From: Amblyomma americanum
Taxonomy: Eukaryota > Arthropoda > Arachnida > Ixodida > Ixodidae
Length of the DNA: 64,000 bases
Assembly (NCBI RefSeq): GCF_052857255.1
Contig: NC_135498.1
Span: forward strand, 89,384,257-89,448,256
Reading direction: 5' to 3'
Shown here in pieces: positions 1-11,200 of the stretch. Position 1 is the stretch's first letter. Each line of letters starts with the position of its first letter. Made by a program: the position numbers and the translations under genes. The notes beneath the pieces are model-generated. The model was not told the origin of the DNA. It saw only the letters and a list, made by a program, of their open reading frames with translations, and searched no databases.

Positions 1-760
1 TTTGTTCGTCGGCTCGTTTCGAGCAGTTGACATCATCAGCTGAGTGGTTGCCCTTGCATAGGCAACACTGGGGCTGATCAGAGGCGCAGCTGTCATCTGA
101 ATGCCCTTCTCCACAAACCCGGCAGCGGGTCGCCGACTTACACGCTTTACCACTGTGACCGAAACGCCAACAGTTGCTGCACTGAAGAGGACGGGGCTGC
201 AGAGGGTCCACACGATACACTATCGGCCAAACCTTGAGTTCAGAAGGACAGGAGGAACCAGCAAACGTAGTGATAACTGACTCTGTCGCAACACGCACAC
301 CATTGAATTCTCTACTGCACCGGTAGACAGAAAGAACCCCCACACCTGCATCCTGAAACTCCTTCAGTATATCCTGCGGGGAAGATGCTGGGTCCACGCC
401 ACGAACAATACCTTTGGAACATGCGAGCTGTTCCGGGATGAAGGCTTTAACCGCTAAGGACTGAAATATTTTGCACTGGAGCAGGTCTGTGACACAATCA
501 ATGTCAGCGGACCTGCAAACAATGCCTCTCCGGCCGAACGGTCGCACCTCAGAGATCTGGAGGTAGTGGGTAGTGAGAGATCTTAGCTCCTGCTGAAGGA
601 CCTTGGGGCTTTTCATCTTGATCGTTCCCTCACCGATCGGCACGAAAGCCACAGGGATGATGTCAATTCCATTTTTACGAAAATTTTCTAGCGGCAAGCT
701 TTGGGAGGGCAAGCTGGCAAACCAGGTTGCCGTCCCTCCACCCGGGGAGGTCAGCGACAT
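1..760 (-). CDS. LINE ORF1 (Gag-like) CCHC zinc-knuckle protein, C-terminus off the window edge
   Basis: Read on the minus strand, an uninterrupted frame runs from ATG at 758-760 to base 1 without a stop (about 253 codons, incomplete). The first ~180 residues look like the RNA-binding-fold part of an I/Jockey-type LINE ORF1 protein (motifs EVRPFGRRGIV, KGIVRGVD, YRCSREFNGV). Three zinc knuckles follow: C-S-N-C-W-R-F-G-H-x4-C, then C-R-V-C-G-E-G-H-x4-C, then C-C-L-C-K-G-N-H. Proteins of this type bind element RNA in the retrotransposition particle. An in-frame TAA lies just upstream of the start near base 800, so the ATG at 760 is the likely start. ORF2 would lie left of the window. Intact over the visible part; clade not resolved. 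Confidence 0.75.
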   Translation of the reverse strand, partial: MSLTSPGGGTATWFASLPSQSLPLENFRKNGIDIIPVAFVPIGEGTIKMKSPKVLQQELRSLTTHYLQISEVRPFGRRGIVCRSADIDCVTDLLQCKIFQSLAVKAFIPEQLACSKGIVRGVDPASSPQDILKEFQDAGVGVLSVYRCSREFNGVRVATESVITTFAGSSCPSELKVWPIVYRVDPLQPRPLQCSNCWRFGHSGKACKSATRCRVCGEGHSDDSCASDQPQCCLCKGNHSADDVNCSKRADEQ

Positions 761-956
761 ACCTAAGCCAAACGCACCCTCAAATGCACATTAACCTGGC
801 CTACAGACCTAACCTGAGACCTGGCCAAATCCCCCACACAGAACGGCCTCACCAGAGATGACCACGTAGGCACCACCAGGGAACCACAGTTGAGCTCGAA
901 GCCAAGCACCAGCAAGAACACGTCAGCACTCCTCGCAAGGTCCTCTTCTTCTCAAC

Positions 957-1098
957 GTCCGGAGCCCTCCACTACGGCACCTCTTCTTCCTTTCTTCTTT
1001 CACTCCCTCCTTTATCCCTTTCCATGCGGCGCGGTTCAGATGTACAAGGACATATGAGACAGATACTGCGCCATTTCCTCCCCCCCCCCAAAAAAAAA
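957..1098 (+). repeat. SINE-A, 3' fragment
   Basis: Matches the 3' half of the SINE-A family (best full copies at 11737, 16613 and 56784): the CCGGAGCCCTCCACTACGGC block, the pyrimidine tract, and GAGACAGATACTGCGCCATT, ending in a C-run/A-run. The tRNA-like head is missing. Confidence 0.85.
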
Positions 1099-1737
1099 GT
1101 TTAGTCACTTCATGACGTTAATCTCCCTATAAACCATAAACCACAAAGCGTTTTTCGGGGGACGCAAACACGGCCAAGTTCAAGGAATAGTTACCGCCTC
1201 TAACCCGAATTACAGTGACAGCGTCAGTAGCATGCAGTGTTCATTTTTTGAGTCTACGTCGGTAAGCCTCAATGTCGGACGAACGCAGCAAGTTTGGACA
1301 ATGAGATCTTTGAGCTTGCTATGTCTGGCTGTGCAGCGCGTCTGCGACCAGCGTTTCTCTCCCAACGTCAAACAGAAGAGTTATCGCTCCCCCTCCGCCT
1401 TCTCCCCAAGCACCTACTCCGCTCGGATCATGGCAACACCATCTAGATTCAAGGCCTTGGCACTGCAACCGTGATGCTGTCATGAGGTGGTGTACCTATA
1501 CACTTCGCATTCCAGTGTGGCCCCGTTCGAGCTATGCTCACCGTTCCGGCGGCGTTCCCACAGCGCTTGCCGCCCAGCGGCACCCGTGGCCTCAAACAAA
1601 CCACTTCACAGTGACGCAAAATTGCATCATTATGCACAATGGTGATGCAGCTAGAAATTCTGAAGCTACGGTTCACGCGAATTTCACCATCGATCGTCCG
1701 CACGCGGCAATGAGATGTGTAGTGCTTGACTTTGTGT
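1099..1737. other. no recognisable feature
   Basis: Short frames occur on both strands, but none shows a domain, codon consistency or a repeat partner elsewhere in the window. Confidence 0.5.
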
Positions 1738-1891
1738 AAAGTCAGCATTAATTTTGCGCCATATCATTTTCGATTACGCGCAACTCTGATTACATTGTTT
1801 GGTTTTAGAACGCTAGGAAAAAACTGTTCAAAGAACAAGAAAAAAAATATGAGACAGATACTGCAGTTATTCGTTCCCGAAAAACCAATTT
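1738..1891. repeat. old interspersed repeat plus SINE-A tail remnant
   Basis: Bases 1738-1816 align with 2715-2797 (both contain the CAGCAT...TTTTG.GCCATAT and AACTCTGATT blocks). Bases 1848-1891 retain the SINE-A tail motif GAGACAGATACTGC followed by AAAAACCAATTTTC. Strongly decayed. Confidence 0.5.
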
Positions 1892-2239
1892 TCAACTTTT
1901 GATGGTATAGACGTGCAGCTTTCTCGGGCAAAGACTGAAAATTCGAAAATTGTGAGACATTGTTATAGAAATATTGAGGGTAATGGTTCATTATTCTGGT
2001 ATGTAGCAAAATCTTCATTTTAGAATGTTTCCATCTATCGAATCGAACAGTTAGGACTGCCGTAGAAAACCAAGGGGGAACGCTTTTGGCGATAGCAAAA
2101 ACGGGAATAGAAAACAATGCAAGGCTGCCATTAGGTGATCTGCGGATTTAATTATTGTCTTAGTGAAATCTTCCATTATACGCAGAAATAACGCTCATAA
2201 ACGGTTTTCCGCTCAAAAAAACTTCTCCAGAATTGCTGG

Positions 2240-2468
2240 GTATGTGGGGGTTTAACGTCTCAAAGCGTCTCGGCTACGAGTTGCGCCGTGGTCGAGGGCA
2301 CCGGAAGTTTCGGCCACCTGGGGGGTTCTTCAAAGTGGGCAGACTTCGCACAGTACATGAGCCTCTAGAATTTCGCCTTTATCGAAACTCGACTGCCTCG
2401 GGTGGGATCGAACCCGCGCCTTTCGGGTCAGCAGCCGAACGCCATAACAACCAAGCCATCGCGGCGGG
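2240..2468 (-). repeat. SINE-B, near full length
   Basis: Carries the family's GGGGTTTAACGTC tail block, the GGAAGTTTCGGCCACCTGGG middle, and the tRNA-like head at the right end (GGGATCGAACCCGCG B-box region, then the complement of an A box). Diverged from the copy at 56334. Confidence 0.75.
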
Positions 2469-2639
2469 AATGCTTTGGGATGGTTTGCGACCAATGGGAG
2501 TGCCTGAGATGCGTGTGGGTCTGACTGCTTTGATTTGTACGACACGTAAGCTGTGCCCACAGATATGGAGCAAACAAAGCAACGTCCTTTGACCAGCGGT
2601 TGTTCTGCACGCCACTACATTCTCGTTTGATTCGTATAC

Positions 2640-2805
2640 CTCGTAAGAAGTTATTTCCTTCGAAGTATTTCGTATTGAGTAGCCTCACTCATTTGTTGTC
2701 CTGCTTGATTTTGCGTCGACTCAGCATCACTTTTGTGCCATATGGTTTTTGATTAAGTTAAACTCTGATTGCACCGCACGCTTAAAGAACGCTAGGGTAC
2801 ATGTG
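2640..2805. repeat. unnamed interspersed repeat
   Basis: Bases 2640-2705 match 5856-5925 (AAGTTA.TTCCTTCGAA..ATT and AGCCTC.CTCATTTGTT), and 2715-2797 match 1738-1816. No coding capacity or terminal structure seen. Confidence 0.45.
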
Positions 2806-2831
2806 CTGGAAGGACATGAGAAAAGACGGGT

Positions 2832-2994
2832 TCGTTCCCAGCCGCGGCGGTGGAATTTCGATTGATGCGAAATTCTAGAGGCCCGTGCACTGTGCGATGT
2901 CAGTGCACTTTAAAAAGCCACAGGTGGTCGAAATTTCTACGGCGTCCCTGATAGCCTAAGTCACTTTGGGAGGGTAAACCATCGTAAACAATAA
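2832..2994 (+). repeat. SINE-B, head-truncated
   Basis: Starts in the remnant of the tRNA-like B box, continues through GAAATTCTAGAGGCCCGTG and the CTGTGCGATGTCAGTGCAC block, and ends at a decayed TAAACCATCGTAAAC tail. Confidence 0.75.
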
Positions 2995-3310
2995 AACGTG
3001 GTTTGGCTGAAGGTCGTTCAAGGTTATTTTCTGGCCTACACGACGACTACTTTACCTAGCGTAATGAAGCTTTCGGTTTCAATATCTCTTTACGTGTTCG
3101 CGAAAACATAAAACGCACTGTTGCCGCGACATAATTGTTCGAGCACGTGGGGTGTCACTTGTGTTAGGATGCTCACCGAACGCAAGCTATCTTTCACTGA
3201 TATTTCGTAACTGCGTAACCATCATTACTCTCATGCAGCTTAGGTGACAGGCAAAGTGTGTCATAATGATCCTTTTGCATGTTGCTCATTTAAAGCAAGA
3301 ACCAAACATA

Positions 3311-3478
3311 GGCTTTTTGGTTTATTGGGGTTTAAGGTCCCAAAGCAACTCAGGCTTTCAGATCATGGGCGCCGTAGTGAACGACTGGAAATTTCGACAT
3401 CCTGGGTTTCCTCAACTTGGACATCGCAGAGTACAGAGGCCTCTCGAATTTAGCCTCCGTAGAAATTCGAGCGGTGCT
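3311..3478 (-). repeat. SINE-B, 3' part
   Basis: Begins with the TTTGGTTTATTGGGGTTTAA tail block and runs to the AATTTAGCCTCCGTAGAAATTCGA block, where it abuts a 5'-truncated LINE. The tRNA head is absent. Confidence 0.7.
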
Positions 3479-3534
3479 TGAGGAGGCCGAATCACGGCTT
3501 CCTGAGCGCTCACGGCTTCCTGAGCGGGTGCACC

Positions 3535-4391
3535 ATGCGCGTACGAGTAGGAGGTAAGCTCTCCAAGCCTCGCCCGGTGGACATGGGCATGCCGCAAGGC
3601 TCTGTCTTATCACCATTTCTGTTTAATGTGGCCATGTCGGTGGTTGCGGCCTCCCTCCCTACGAGCGGACGACACCATGTGTACATGTCCATATATGCAG
3701 ACGACATAGCGCTCTGGCGCCGGAGACCACCAGGCGAGGCGCTCCGCGTGCGGGGGTGCCTTCAGGGAGCTCTGACCGCAATCGATGCCAGCTTGCGCGG
3801 CTTTGGTCTGTCGCTGAGCGCGAACAAATCGGTGGCCATGGCCTGCGTTTCCCGCTCGCGCGCGCACCTTCCGCCACTGTCACACAACGGGACTCCGATT
3901 TCTTGGTGTAGATCGGTGCGGTACCTTAGCCTGGACATCGACTGGCGCCTTTCCTTCCGCCCCGCGGCGACCAAGGCTTGTCTGCAGATGGAGAGGATCA
4001 CCGTAGCCGTGCACAAGCTCACCGCTCGAGGCCAGAACACCTCCAAGCAAGCCGCGCTGCGTCTATACAATGCCACAGCTATGGGGACAGTGCTCTATGC
4101 GCTGCCGCTGGTCATGGTGCGCAAGCCATGCTGGAAGAAACTCGAGCTCAAGCACCGCAAGTCCCTTCGCGTGTGCCTAGGCCTGCCCGAAAACTCGCAG
4201 TGTGCCGCAACATTGGCCGAGGCAGTAGCGTGGCCACTTGAACTCCAAGCAGCGCGCAGGGCACTGAATAACATCGGCCGGATTCACCATGCACCGGACG
4301 GCGGCTCGCTGCTGCAGCGTATGCGCTCGCACCCACGCTCACGAATGGGCGTGGCGCTGCTCGAGTACGAGCAGTTGACTCAGGGCCCACC
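3535..4391 (+). pseudogene. F1 LINE reverse transcriptase, C-terminal half
   Basis: The frame is open upstream into truncated sequence. RT motif B reads GMPQGSVLSPFLFN and motif C reads YADDIALW, so the catalytic Asp pair is present; motif A and the endonuclease are lost to 5' truncation. The thumb region follows (NKSVAMACVSR, RYLSLDIDW). In the copy at 37669 the stretch near base 4391 has one more C (five rather than four before TACGG), so a single-base deletion here shifts the RNase H domain into the next frame. The RT would copy LINE RNA at the nicked target; here it is a remnant. Confidence 0.8.
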
Positions 4392-5397
4392 CCCTACGGC
4401 TCCTTCGCGCTCTGGCCTGCTGCCTCAGAGGTACAGCGAGAGATCGACGGCATCGCGGGAAAGTGGAGCACACCCTTCTGTGCTGTGCAGCAGCTGGCCA
4501 GAGCCGTCATACAGGAGGAGCTCCAGGACCATCTCCTCGTGTACACCGACGGCTCAGTGGCCTGCGACAGCTGCTCCCTTGCAGAGGCGGCTACAATCCC
4601 CGCACTGCGACTGCACAGCCAGCTACACGCAACCTTCCTGGGCTCCTCCACGACGGCGGAGTTGATAGGGATCCGGTTCGGGCTGAACCTACTGCTCACC
4701 CTCAACCATCCGCCGCCCAGTAGAGCTCTTTTGTGCGACTCCCGCGCCGCCCTCAGCCGCCTGCAATCTAACGGCCGCGGTACCCCGCTAGTGCGGGAAA
4801 TTCGCTCGCGCATCGAGCGCCTCGCGCAGAGAGGGTGTGCCGTGCATGCACAGTGGGTGCCCGGTTACTGCGGCATCGCCGGCAGCGAAGAAGATGACGA
4901 CCTCGCGACCTCTGCCCATCAACTAACTACCAGCGACCTGCCGCTTGCGCTGGAGGACACGCGTGTGGCCATTCACGAGCATCTCCGAAAGGAGCACCCC
5001 GACCCACGCATAGCAAGAGGTGAGCTCATCTACAGTATCACCGGCTGTCGCGCACTTACACGGTCGCAACGTGTAATGATCCTCAGCGCGCGCATTGGCG
5101 GCGTGTGACCCGGGGAACGACGGGAGCGTCACGGAATCGCGACGAGTGATGTTTGTGACGGATGCAGTGCAGTGGAAACACTAGAACACCTGTTCCTTCA
5201 CTGTGCGGCGTTCGGCGATGCTCGTCGAGATATGCTTGCGGCCTTTAGAGCGCAGGGCATACTACCAGACTCCATCGAGACGCTATTGTGGCCGCTGGGC
5301 AGTGCGCGCACTCGTGAGCGAACTTTAGTGAGCCTCTGTGTATTCCTCGAACACGCGGGCTTGACGTCCCGTCTGTTCTCCGTCGGGTAGTTACACG
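4392..5397 (+). pseudogene. F1 LINE RNase H domain and C-terminal zinc cluster
   Basis: In the +1 frame relative to the RT. RNase H residues are visible in order: YTDGS (Asp), TTAELIGIR (Glu), CDSRAAL (Asp), and VPGYCGIAGSEEDDDLA (the last acidic part, His replaced by Tyr). A TGA at about 5106 replaces a TTG present in the copy at ~38826. Downstream the same frame gives a C-x2-C...H-x4-C cluster (CDGCSAVETLEHLFLHC) and ends TAG near 5390. RNase H degrades the RNA strand of the cDNA hybrid in I-superfamily LINEs. Confidence 0.75.
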
Positions 5398-5855
5398 CAG
5401 TGAGCGAACGCTACGCGAGTTCTACCTTGAACGATTAATAACTGGACGCCCCACTACAGCTGTAGCCAACACAGTGCTGTGCGGAAGTGTTTTGATTCAT
5501 CCATCATGAACGAATCGCGCGCCCAACCTGGACACATTTCTTATTGTGTAAATAGTTTGTATATATTACTTCTCCCCCTATCCTATCTTCCTGTCCTCTC
5601 ACCTATTTCATTTCATTTCTCCATTTTGCCTGCTATCCTTTATTTCCGCTGCCCCAGGTCAGGTGCTTTAGTATCAATCCCAGATTCTGGGCCTAGCAAA
5701 AATCTTCTTCCTTTTAACTAATATTTTAGTAAAAAAAACCACTGCCACCACGAGCGCCGAGTTGCGATGATATTTATTCGTCTTACCGTAAGAGTCACCT
5801 GTTTCGATTCAAATATGACGAGGAACGTTGGTCGATAAGTGAATAGGCTTATTCG

Positions 5856-6245
5856 GTCTTGAGAAGTTAATTCCTTCGAATTATTCCAGATTGAACAGCC
5901 TCGCTCATTTGTTACTTGCTTTAAAAGAGCAACATATAACGACAAAATATTAATGTAGGTTAGCTCAGCTAATCCAAAATATACAAAGCGAAAGATGTCG
6001 GCATTCAGTGTGTTCATTGCAGTTGGCGTTGACAATGTTCTAGACGGCCATTGCTTTGCGGAAAGGAAAGGCGCATAACTGGATCCCTGGATCTGCGGAC
6101 GCCTCTTTCATGTTTTGGTACATGTGGTGGTGGTGAGAGTGCAAGATGTGGACAGAATGCTAATTAGCGCTGCATGCCGCCTACCAGAGTGGTAGGGAGG
6201 GCGCGCTGCCTATCCAGTGTGCGGAACGAAATCAAAGCAGGCTTT
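5856..6245. repeat. unnamed repeat fragments
   Basis: 5856-5925 match 2640-2705. Bases ~6193-6230 (AGGGCGCGCTGCCTATCCAGTG) match the reverse complement of the repeat unit at ~34075 and ~35420. No coding signal. Confidence 0.4.
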
Positions 6246-6405
6246 TGCAGTTGAACACCAAGCCACGTATATGGAAGCGAGATTGAGGTATCCACTGAGT
6301 CCCGGAGCCGGTTTGTGCCTTTCCTTCCGTGAAAATGAACGTCCCTTTCAACATTGTGAACGCCAAAGAGCTCTATGAACGCCGTCGGCTCACTTGTTTT
6401 GTTTC

Positions 6406-6512
6406 GTTTTTGAGGAAAGGGAATGTAACAGTAACCGTCTCACATATCTCGGTGGACACACGAACCGCGCCGTAAAGGAAGGGATAAAGGAGAGAGGGAA
6501 AGAAGAAAGACA
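6406..6512 (-). repeat. SINE-A, 3' fragment
   Basis: TTGAGGAAAGGGAATG, GTCTCACATATCTCGGTGGA and GGGATAAAGGAG correspond to the reversed SINE-A tail. It stops in the purine tract. Confidence 0.7.
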
Positions 6513-6689
6513 GAGACGGAACACCTGTGGCTCAGTGCTACTAGTGGCGCATGCGCAGTAGTCAGTAGGGAGCGAGAGAGAGAGAAAGAACCGGCGGCGG
6601 TCACCTGCACCATGCGTGACGTCACTCCTGCTCTGACATACGCCGGCTCGCGCGAAGCGCGGTGTTGACTAGCGTAGTGAAGAATTTCG

Positions 6690-6775
6690 CTTCAAAAACT
6701 TAGCTCTTCAGCGATATCGGCTGTGAATTGGCGGCCTCGCTCGCTGATTACCAGTCGCGATGGTCCATTGCTAGT
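6690..6775 (-). pseudogene. Gypsy-type integrase core fragment
   Basis: The minus-strand frame reads NGPSRLVISERGRQFTADIA, which matches the integrase catalytic-core block around the second Asp of the D-D-E triad (usually SDRG.QFT). Here that Asp is Glu. Only about 28 codons are recognisable, directly before the PLE insertion. Confidence 0.55.
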
Positions 6776-6918
6776 TAGGTGTCTTCCTTTCTGCGGCACG
6801 TTCTTTTGATTCTGCTGCATCCAAACCTGAAGAACGCTTTGCGGTTTGTTCTGTGGGTTTTTGAATCTATAGGATCTATGGGCTTTCGAAACGATGTTGG
6901 TATTTTTTGGGGAATTTT

Positions 6919-7311
6919 TAAACACTTCTAGAGTTTCACCTTTCTGGCACATTTGTAAATTTTGATGGTGGGATGTACGTTCAACGTGACGGTGTGTGCA
7001 TGGGTCCTTTTGTCGCCCCCACGCTAAAGGAATTGTTTTTAGCCAGTGTGGACAGGCGCATTGAAGCGTGCTTTGACAACTACAACATTTTAAAGAACTT
7101 CAGATATGTCGGCGACTTCTTGGTAGTTGCAAAAACTACTCAGGATGATAGAAAACATGTTCTAGTGGAACGAACCTTGGAAGTTTTTAAGTCTTCTGGC
7201 TATAAACTTAATTTCACTCATGAGCTTCCTAAAGACGGCAGCCTATAGTTCCTGGATGTGCGGCTCTTTTTGAGTGACGCACGGGTTTGCTATATGCACC
7301 AGCTAAGGTCT
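6919..7311 (+). pseudogene. PLE reverse transcriptase fragment, catalytic Asp lost
   Basis: The frame gives LLEFHLSGTFVNFDGG then YVQRDGVCMGPFVAP (RT motif B equivalent) and FRYVGDFLVV at the catalytic site. PLE RTs have YVDD here; the first Asp is Gly, which should abolish polymerisation. A TAG at 7246-7248 interrupts the next conserved block (FLDVRL), and a frameshift near 7315 precedes the linker. Confidence 0.8.
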
Positions 7312-7322
7312 AAAATGAACTC

Positions 7323-8108
7323 TTGAATTTTAATTCCGCCCATTCTAAATTAGTAAAAAGAGGTATCGCCAAGACGTGCCTTCGTGCTGCCCTAGACAAA
7401 TCCTGCTCACACAAGGTGAATGAGCGTGTGCACCTGCAGGCAGATCGCATGACGAAGGCAGGCTTCCTTAGGAAACTCTTGACATCTGTCGCTGAAGGCC
7501 TGTTGAAAATGATCACCTGTGCGAAACAGGCAACGACGAATGAGCTTCAAGCTCAACAGAAAGCTAGATGCTTGGCACTGCCTTATATCCACAAGCTGAC
7601 ACACCGCCTAAAGAAGGTGGCGCAGAAAGGCAAGGTCCGAGTTGTGCTTACTGCACCCGATAAACTCGGAAAAATGTGTAAAGCTGTTGATGCTGCCCCA
7701 AAAAAGAAAAAGCCCCATTGCCCGATAATACATCAAATGCCGTCGGTGGCTTGCAGGACGAACGTGGTTTACCGAATTACCTTCTCATGCGGGAATTGCT
7801 ACATCGGCCAAACTGGCCGTTGCATCAATGTTCGGCTAATGGAGCACAAGCTGGCTGTCGAGGCATTATCAGGTCCGGAACACTTGGGGGCACATTGCAA
7901 ACGTTGCAAGGATAAATGTGCTCCGATTTATAATCAGACTAGGGTCCTTTTTGCAAGTTCAGTCCAGAAGGAACGCGAAATACTGGAAGCATTCCTCCTT
8001 CACTTGGAACGACAGTCGTGCGTAAGCAGCCCAACGTTATCTCTGTCATCTAAAGAATTGTATTTTATGAAAGAGAAGGTGCCGTTGCACTTGCGCATTA
8101 GGGTGTGA
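7323..8108 (+). CDS. PLE GIY-YIG endonuclease domain, open frame
   Basis: 261 codons without interruption. The N-terminal part (SAHSKLVKRGIAKTC) is the RT thumb/linker. The middle has the basic block VRVVLTAPDKLGKMCK and a lysine run. The nuclease is at about residues 138-250: VVYRITFSCGNCYIGQTGR (the PLE form of GIY-YIG), INVRLMEHK (Arg and His), AHCKRCKDKCAP (Cys-rich), and KEREILEAF (the conserved Glu). All key residues appear present. The domain nicks the target for reverse transcription. It lacks its own start context, so it is a relic of the larger protein. Confidence 0.75.
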   Translation: MNFNSAHSKLVKRGIAKTCLRAALDKSCSHKVNERVHLQADRMTKAGFLRKLLTSVAEGLLKMITCAKQATTNELQAQQKARCLALPYIHKLTHRLKKVAQKGKVRVVLTAPDKLGKMCKAVDAAPKKKKPHCPIIHQMPSVACRTNVVYRITFSCGNCYIGQTGRCINVRLMEHKLAVEALSGPEHLGAHCKRCKDKCAPIYNQTRVLFASSVQKEREILEAFLLHLERQSCVSSPTLSLSSKELYFMKEKVPLHLRIRV

Positions 8109-8226
8109 TCCGTTGTACGTTTGCCTATATCTTGAATCTATCTGTCTGGAATAAAACAAGTTGATGTCTAGTGTTCGTGGTGTCCGCCTTTCTTTCTTCT
8201 GTCCTTGTCTTTAGTGCTGGTTAGCA

Positions 8227-11200
8227 TGTGCATTGAATCTTTGAATAAAGCTCGGTCCCTTTTAACTGGTCAAGTTCTTGCATACCACTAATAAGCGTGT
8301 GCACCTTAAGAAGCAGGCTGAACTTTTGCACAGATATTTTCATGCATATGTTAAAGGATTCCTAAGGTGCTTAAAAAATTAAATAAATTAAATAACCTTG
8401 CACTCTGCACTATAGCAAACCTCCTACTCTTTATCTTCAGCACTTAAAAGATCCTTAAAGCAATTCCCAGCCCACAATTTGCTTGAACTTGCGGGAGCAT
8501 AAAAGCCATTGCGCCTACTGCTCCTAACCCAGCACGTTCGTAACACGCTGAGATAGGAGCAGCATATACTACCTCTCAAAACTTGTTTGGGTTAGATGCC
8601 CCGAGCAAATGCAATCACTTTCGTAAGTGTGCTGCTCGAATATGCTTGTGAGCCAGCCACAATGCTGTGGCAGCTATAAGATCAATCACATCAGTTCGAC
8701 TGCATTGAATGAAATTGTGAGATGGATTGCACTAGTACTGCAGCCCATTAGTCCTAGACGAAATTTAATAGTCTCTCTATTTAGCATCAGCATTCGCTTA
8801 GATTTGGGGCATCCACCCGATATATGGGTGGCTACTGCTCTACAGAATTGTTTTTTTCTCTGAGTCCTGTTATTTTCACAGTTTCTTTTTGGTTTCTTTG
8901 CTCAAAGTCTCCATTCTCCTAAATAGTATACAGCTCTGTTCTTAATCCTCTTGGATTGTACCGATTGCAGCAGAAATAGACGCCTTACTTTGTATGTTGA
9001 GCCTTTGTGATTGTACTATCAGCAATGAATGAAACGCCAATAAGAGAACTCAAGTATGCATGGAACATGTCACTTCTTTCTGTCAAGAAAGATTTAATCT
9101 CAAGTGCACATCTAGTACTACAGCCAAAGTCAGAGAAAAATGAAGGCGTGAATAAGGACAATATAGCATAACCATTAGATGACATGTGCTTGTGGTCACC
9201 ACAAACGTTTTCTAGAGTTAAGCAAGTCACATGTCCCACAGATGTCAGGGAAGTAGCTCTTAAATTATAGCATCTTTTGCAGACACAAGGTGTTCATCAC
9301 CTGTATTGCGAGTTGTATTGCTGTCTATTCCAAGACACGTTATGTCAGTTACAACAGTCCTTTGTGAAATTTCCTTACCACATAGGCTTGAAAATGTTCA
9401 TCAAAGAGCAATGTTTCAAGCTTTTGAAAGATGGAAAGCAAGCACCTGCTTGCAGAATAAATGCCAGTGAGCAGGGCAAAAGTGGGCAAATCTGAAGACG
9501 TGTCTGTGACTATGATGCTACCAACAGCATATGCAGTACCATTATGACAGACAGATTAGAGAGAAAAAATCTCTTTGGTGCTCATACCATTTGCAGAAGT
9601 GCAGTCTTTAGCACCCAAGGGAAAATCGCAAAGGGCAAAGCCATGATATTTATGCGCTTGCGGGGGGCAGGGGCCTATGTAATACTTTCCTCGCTATTTC
9701 TTCAGCCGGATGAAAGACGAAGGATGGTGCAGTGATTTTCATTTGTAAAAACATCCTCTGATAGACGCAAACTTTCTCTGGTGGTGAAGCACTCGCCCTC
9801 CATTGAGAGTTGTCGCCATGCTTGAAGCTAAAATGTAAGTCAGGCTCCTAACAAAGGAGGAACGAAGTCGCTGGTTATCTATGTGCGCATGGGTTGCGTA
9901 CTCTTGCTACCTAGGGATTTATCGTACGCTCAAAACGGCCACTCGGCTTTTGCACGATAATGACCCCAATAGGGGAAAACCAACGATTGCATTTTACGCC
10001 CTGAGTAAATCACCAAGCTACCTATTTGCGTCAGCAGGACGGCGTAGAATGAAAAGCAAAGGAAGTGTAATGTATGGTTTCGTACGGTATGATAAGGTAT
10101 GGTATCGCATGTACGGTATGGCATGTTTATTGTTCAAAAGCTGCAAGGGGGGGTATGGTAGATGCCGCACCTGACGGCGCCGTCTTAAACTCTACGTGCC
10201 CTTACTGCGCACTGCAAACGAACGTCATTGTATTTCAAGTGAACCGAAATGCACCCGCCAAAGACTGTATTCGGCTCAGAAGACGACTTCATAGCAACGG
10301 AGGCACCGCAGCGCTCAATGCTGGTATGCAAGTAAAGGTTTTGTAGAATACTGAAACACTTGTTGTTTGCAATAAGTGTTCGCAAGGCACAGCGGCGCCA
10401 GAATAAGTGGTACGTTGTATATAAATTAACGAAATAAGCACTGCTCCTGGAATACATGGGCTTATCTTGAACAAATACATAAGCTTCGACTTACACGAAT
10501 TCGTCAGTTCCTGGCTGTGACGCTGTAAGAAAGTATTTCACCTGACATGGAGTGCCCCTGCCAGTGCTGGTCCAGGCCCTGGCCTTTTTTCACTTGAAAA
10601 AGCTGGAAAAGCTGAGATTTCATCCAAAACCGAATGTGATTCAGTGGGTGAGATAGTAATGACAGTAAATTTTGTACTGTTTCTGTGTAGTTATATTCTG
10701 AAGAGCTGCACACCGTTAGGCCATCCAAAATAAACGAAAGTGCTTATTCTTAATAAGCACGAAGAGTTAGATAGATTGACATATGCTGCAATCTTTACAT
10801 CAAGAGGCTTAAATATAGCATGGCTGCATTCGTTATGCGCAGTATTGAATGGTGCAAAAGATACTTACGACAGGTATTACCTGATACGACTGTGCAATGC
10901 GACATCGTGAAAAAATTATATTTATGTAGTTTAAAATGCATAGAGTTTTTTGCACCATAGTTCGTGCTTTCTAACCCATTGGGTTCCAGACAGACCGATA
11001 ATAAAAAGAAGCCAGTTTACCTTGCATACTTATCTGTCTGTAGCGTCGATTATATCAACACAACTGAACTGAAGTTACCGTCAAGATACACAATAAATTG
11101 TAATATGAGGCGCGTTTTTTAGCATTCCTGAAGTGTTTAGAGCTTATCATTTCTTAGAAGATAAACTCTAGCTTTTCGCTTCATCCTGTAAAGAATCATC

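Larger units (their letters stand above)
3479..5735 (+). mobile_element. LINE family F1, 5'-truncated copy (I/Jockey superfamily)
   Basis: Contains the second half of an ORF2 (reverse transcriptase from motif B onward, RNase H, C-terminal Cys/His cluster) and a 3' UTR ending near an A-run and CCACTGCCACCACG. Its 3' two-thirds match the copy at 37669-39473, and its 3' UTR matches the reverse complement of 13815-14230. The first bases include an 18-bp tandem duplication (3493-3528). The 5' end abuts a SINE-B piece. Not active: frameshifted and nonsense-bearing. Confidence 0.85.
6912..8226 (+). mobile_element. Penelope-like element, 5'-truncated
   Basis: Holds the end of a PLE reverse transcriptase, the linker and the C-terminal GIY-YIG endonuclease, then a short 3' region with TTTCTTTCTTCTGTCCTTGTC. 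This RT-to-GIY-YIG order is diagnostic of Penelope-like retroelements, which are distinct from LINEs and LTR elements. The RT is inactivated; the nuclease frame is open. Confidence 0.85.
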
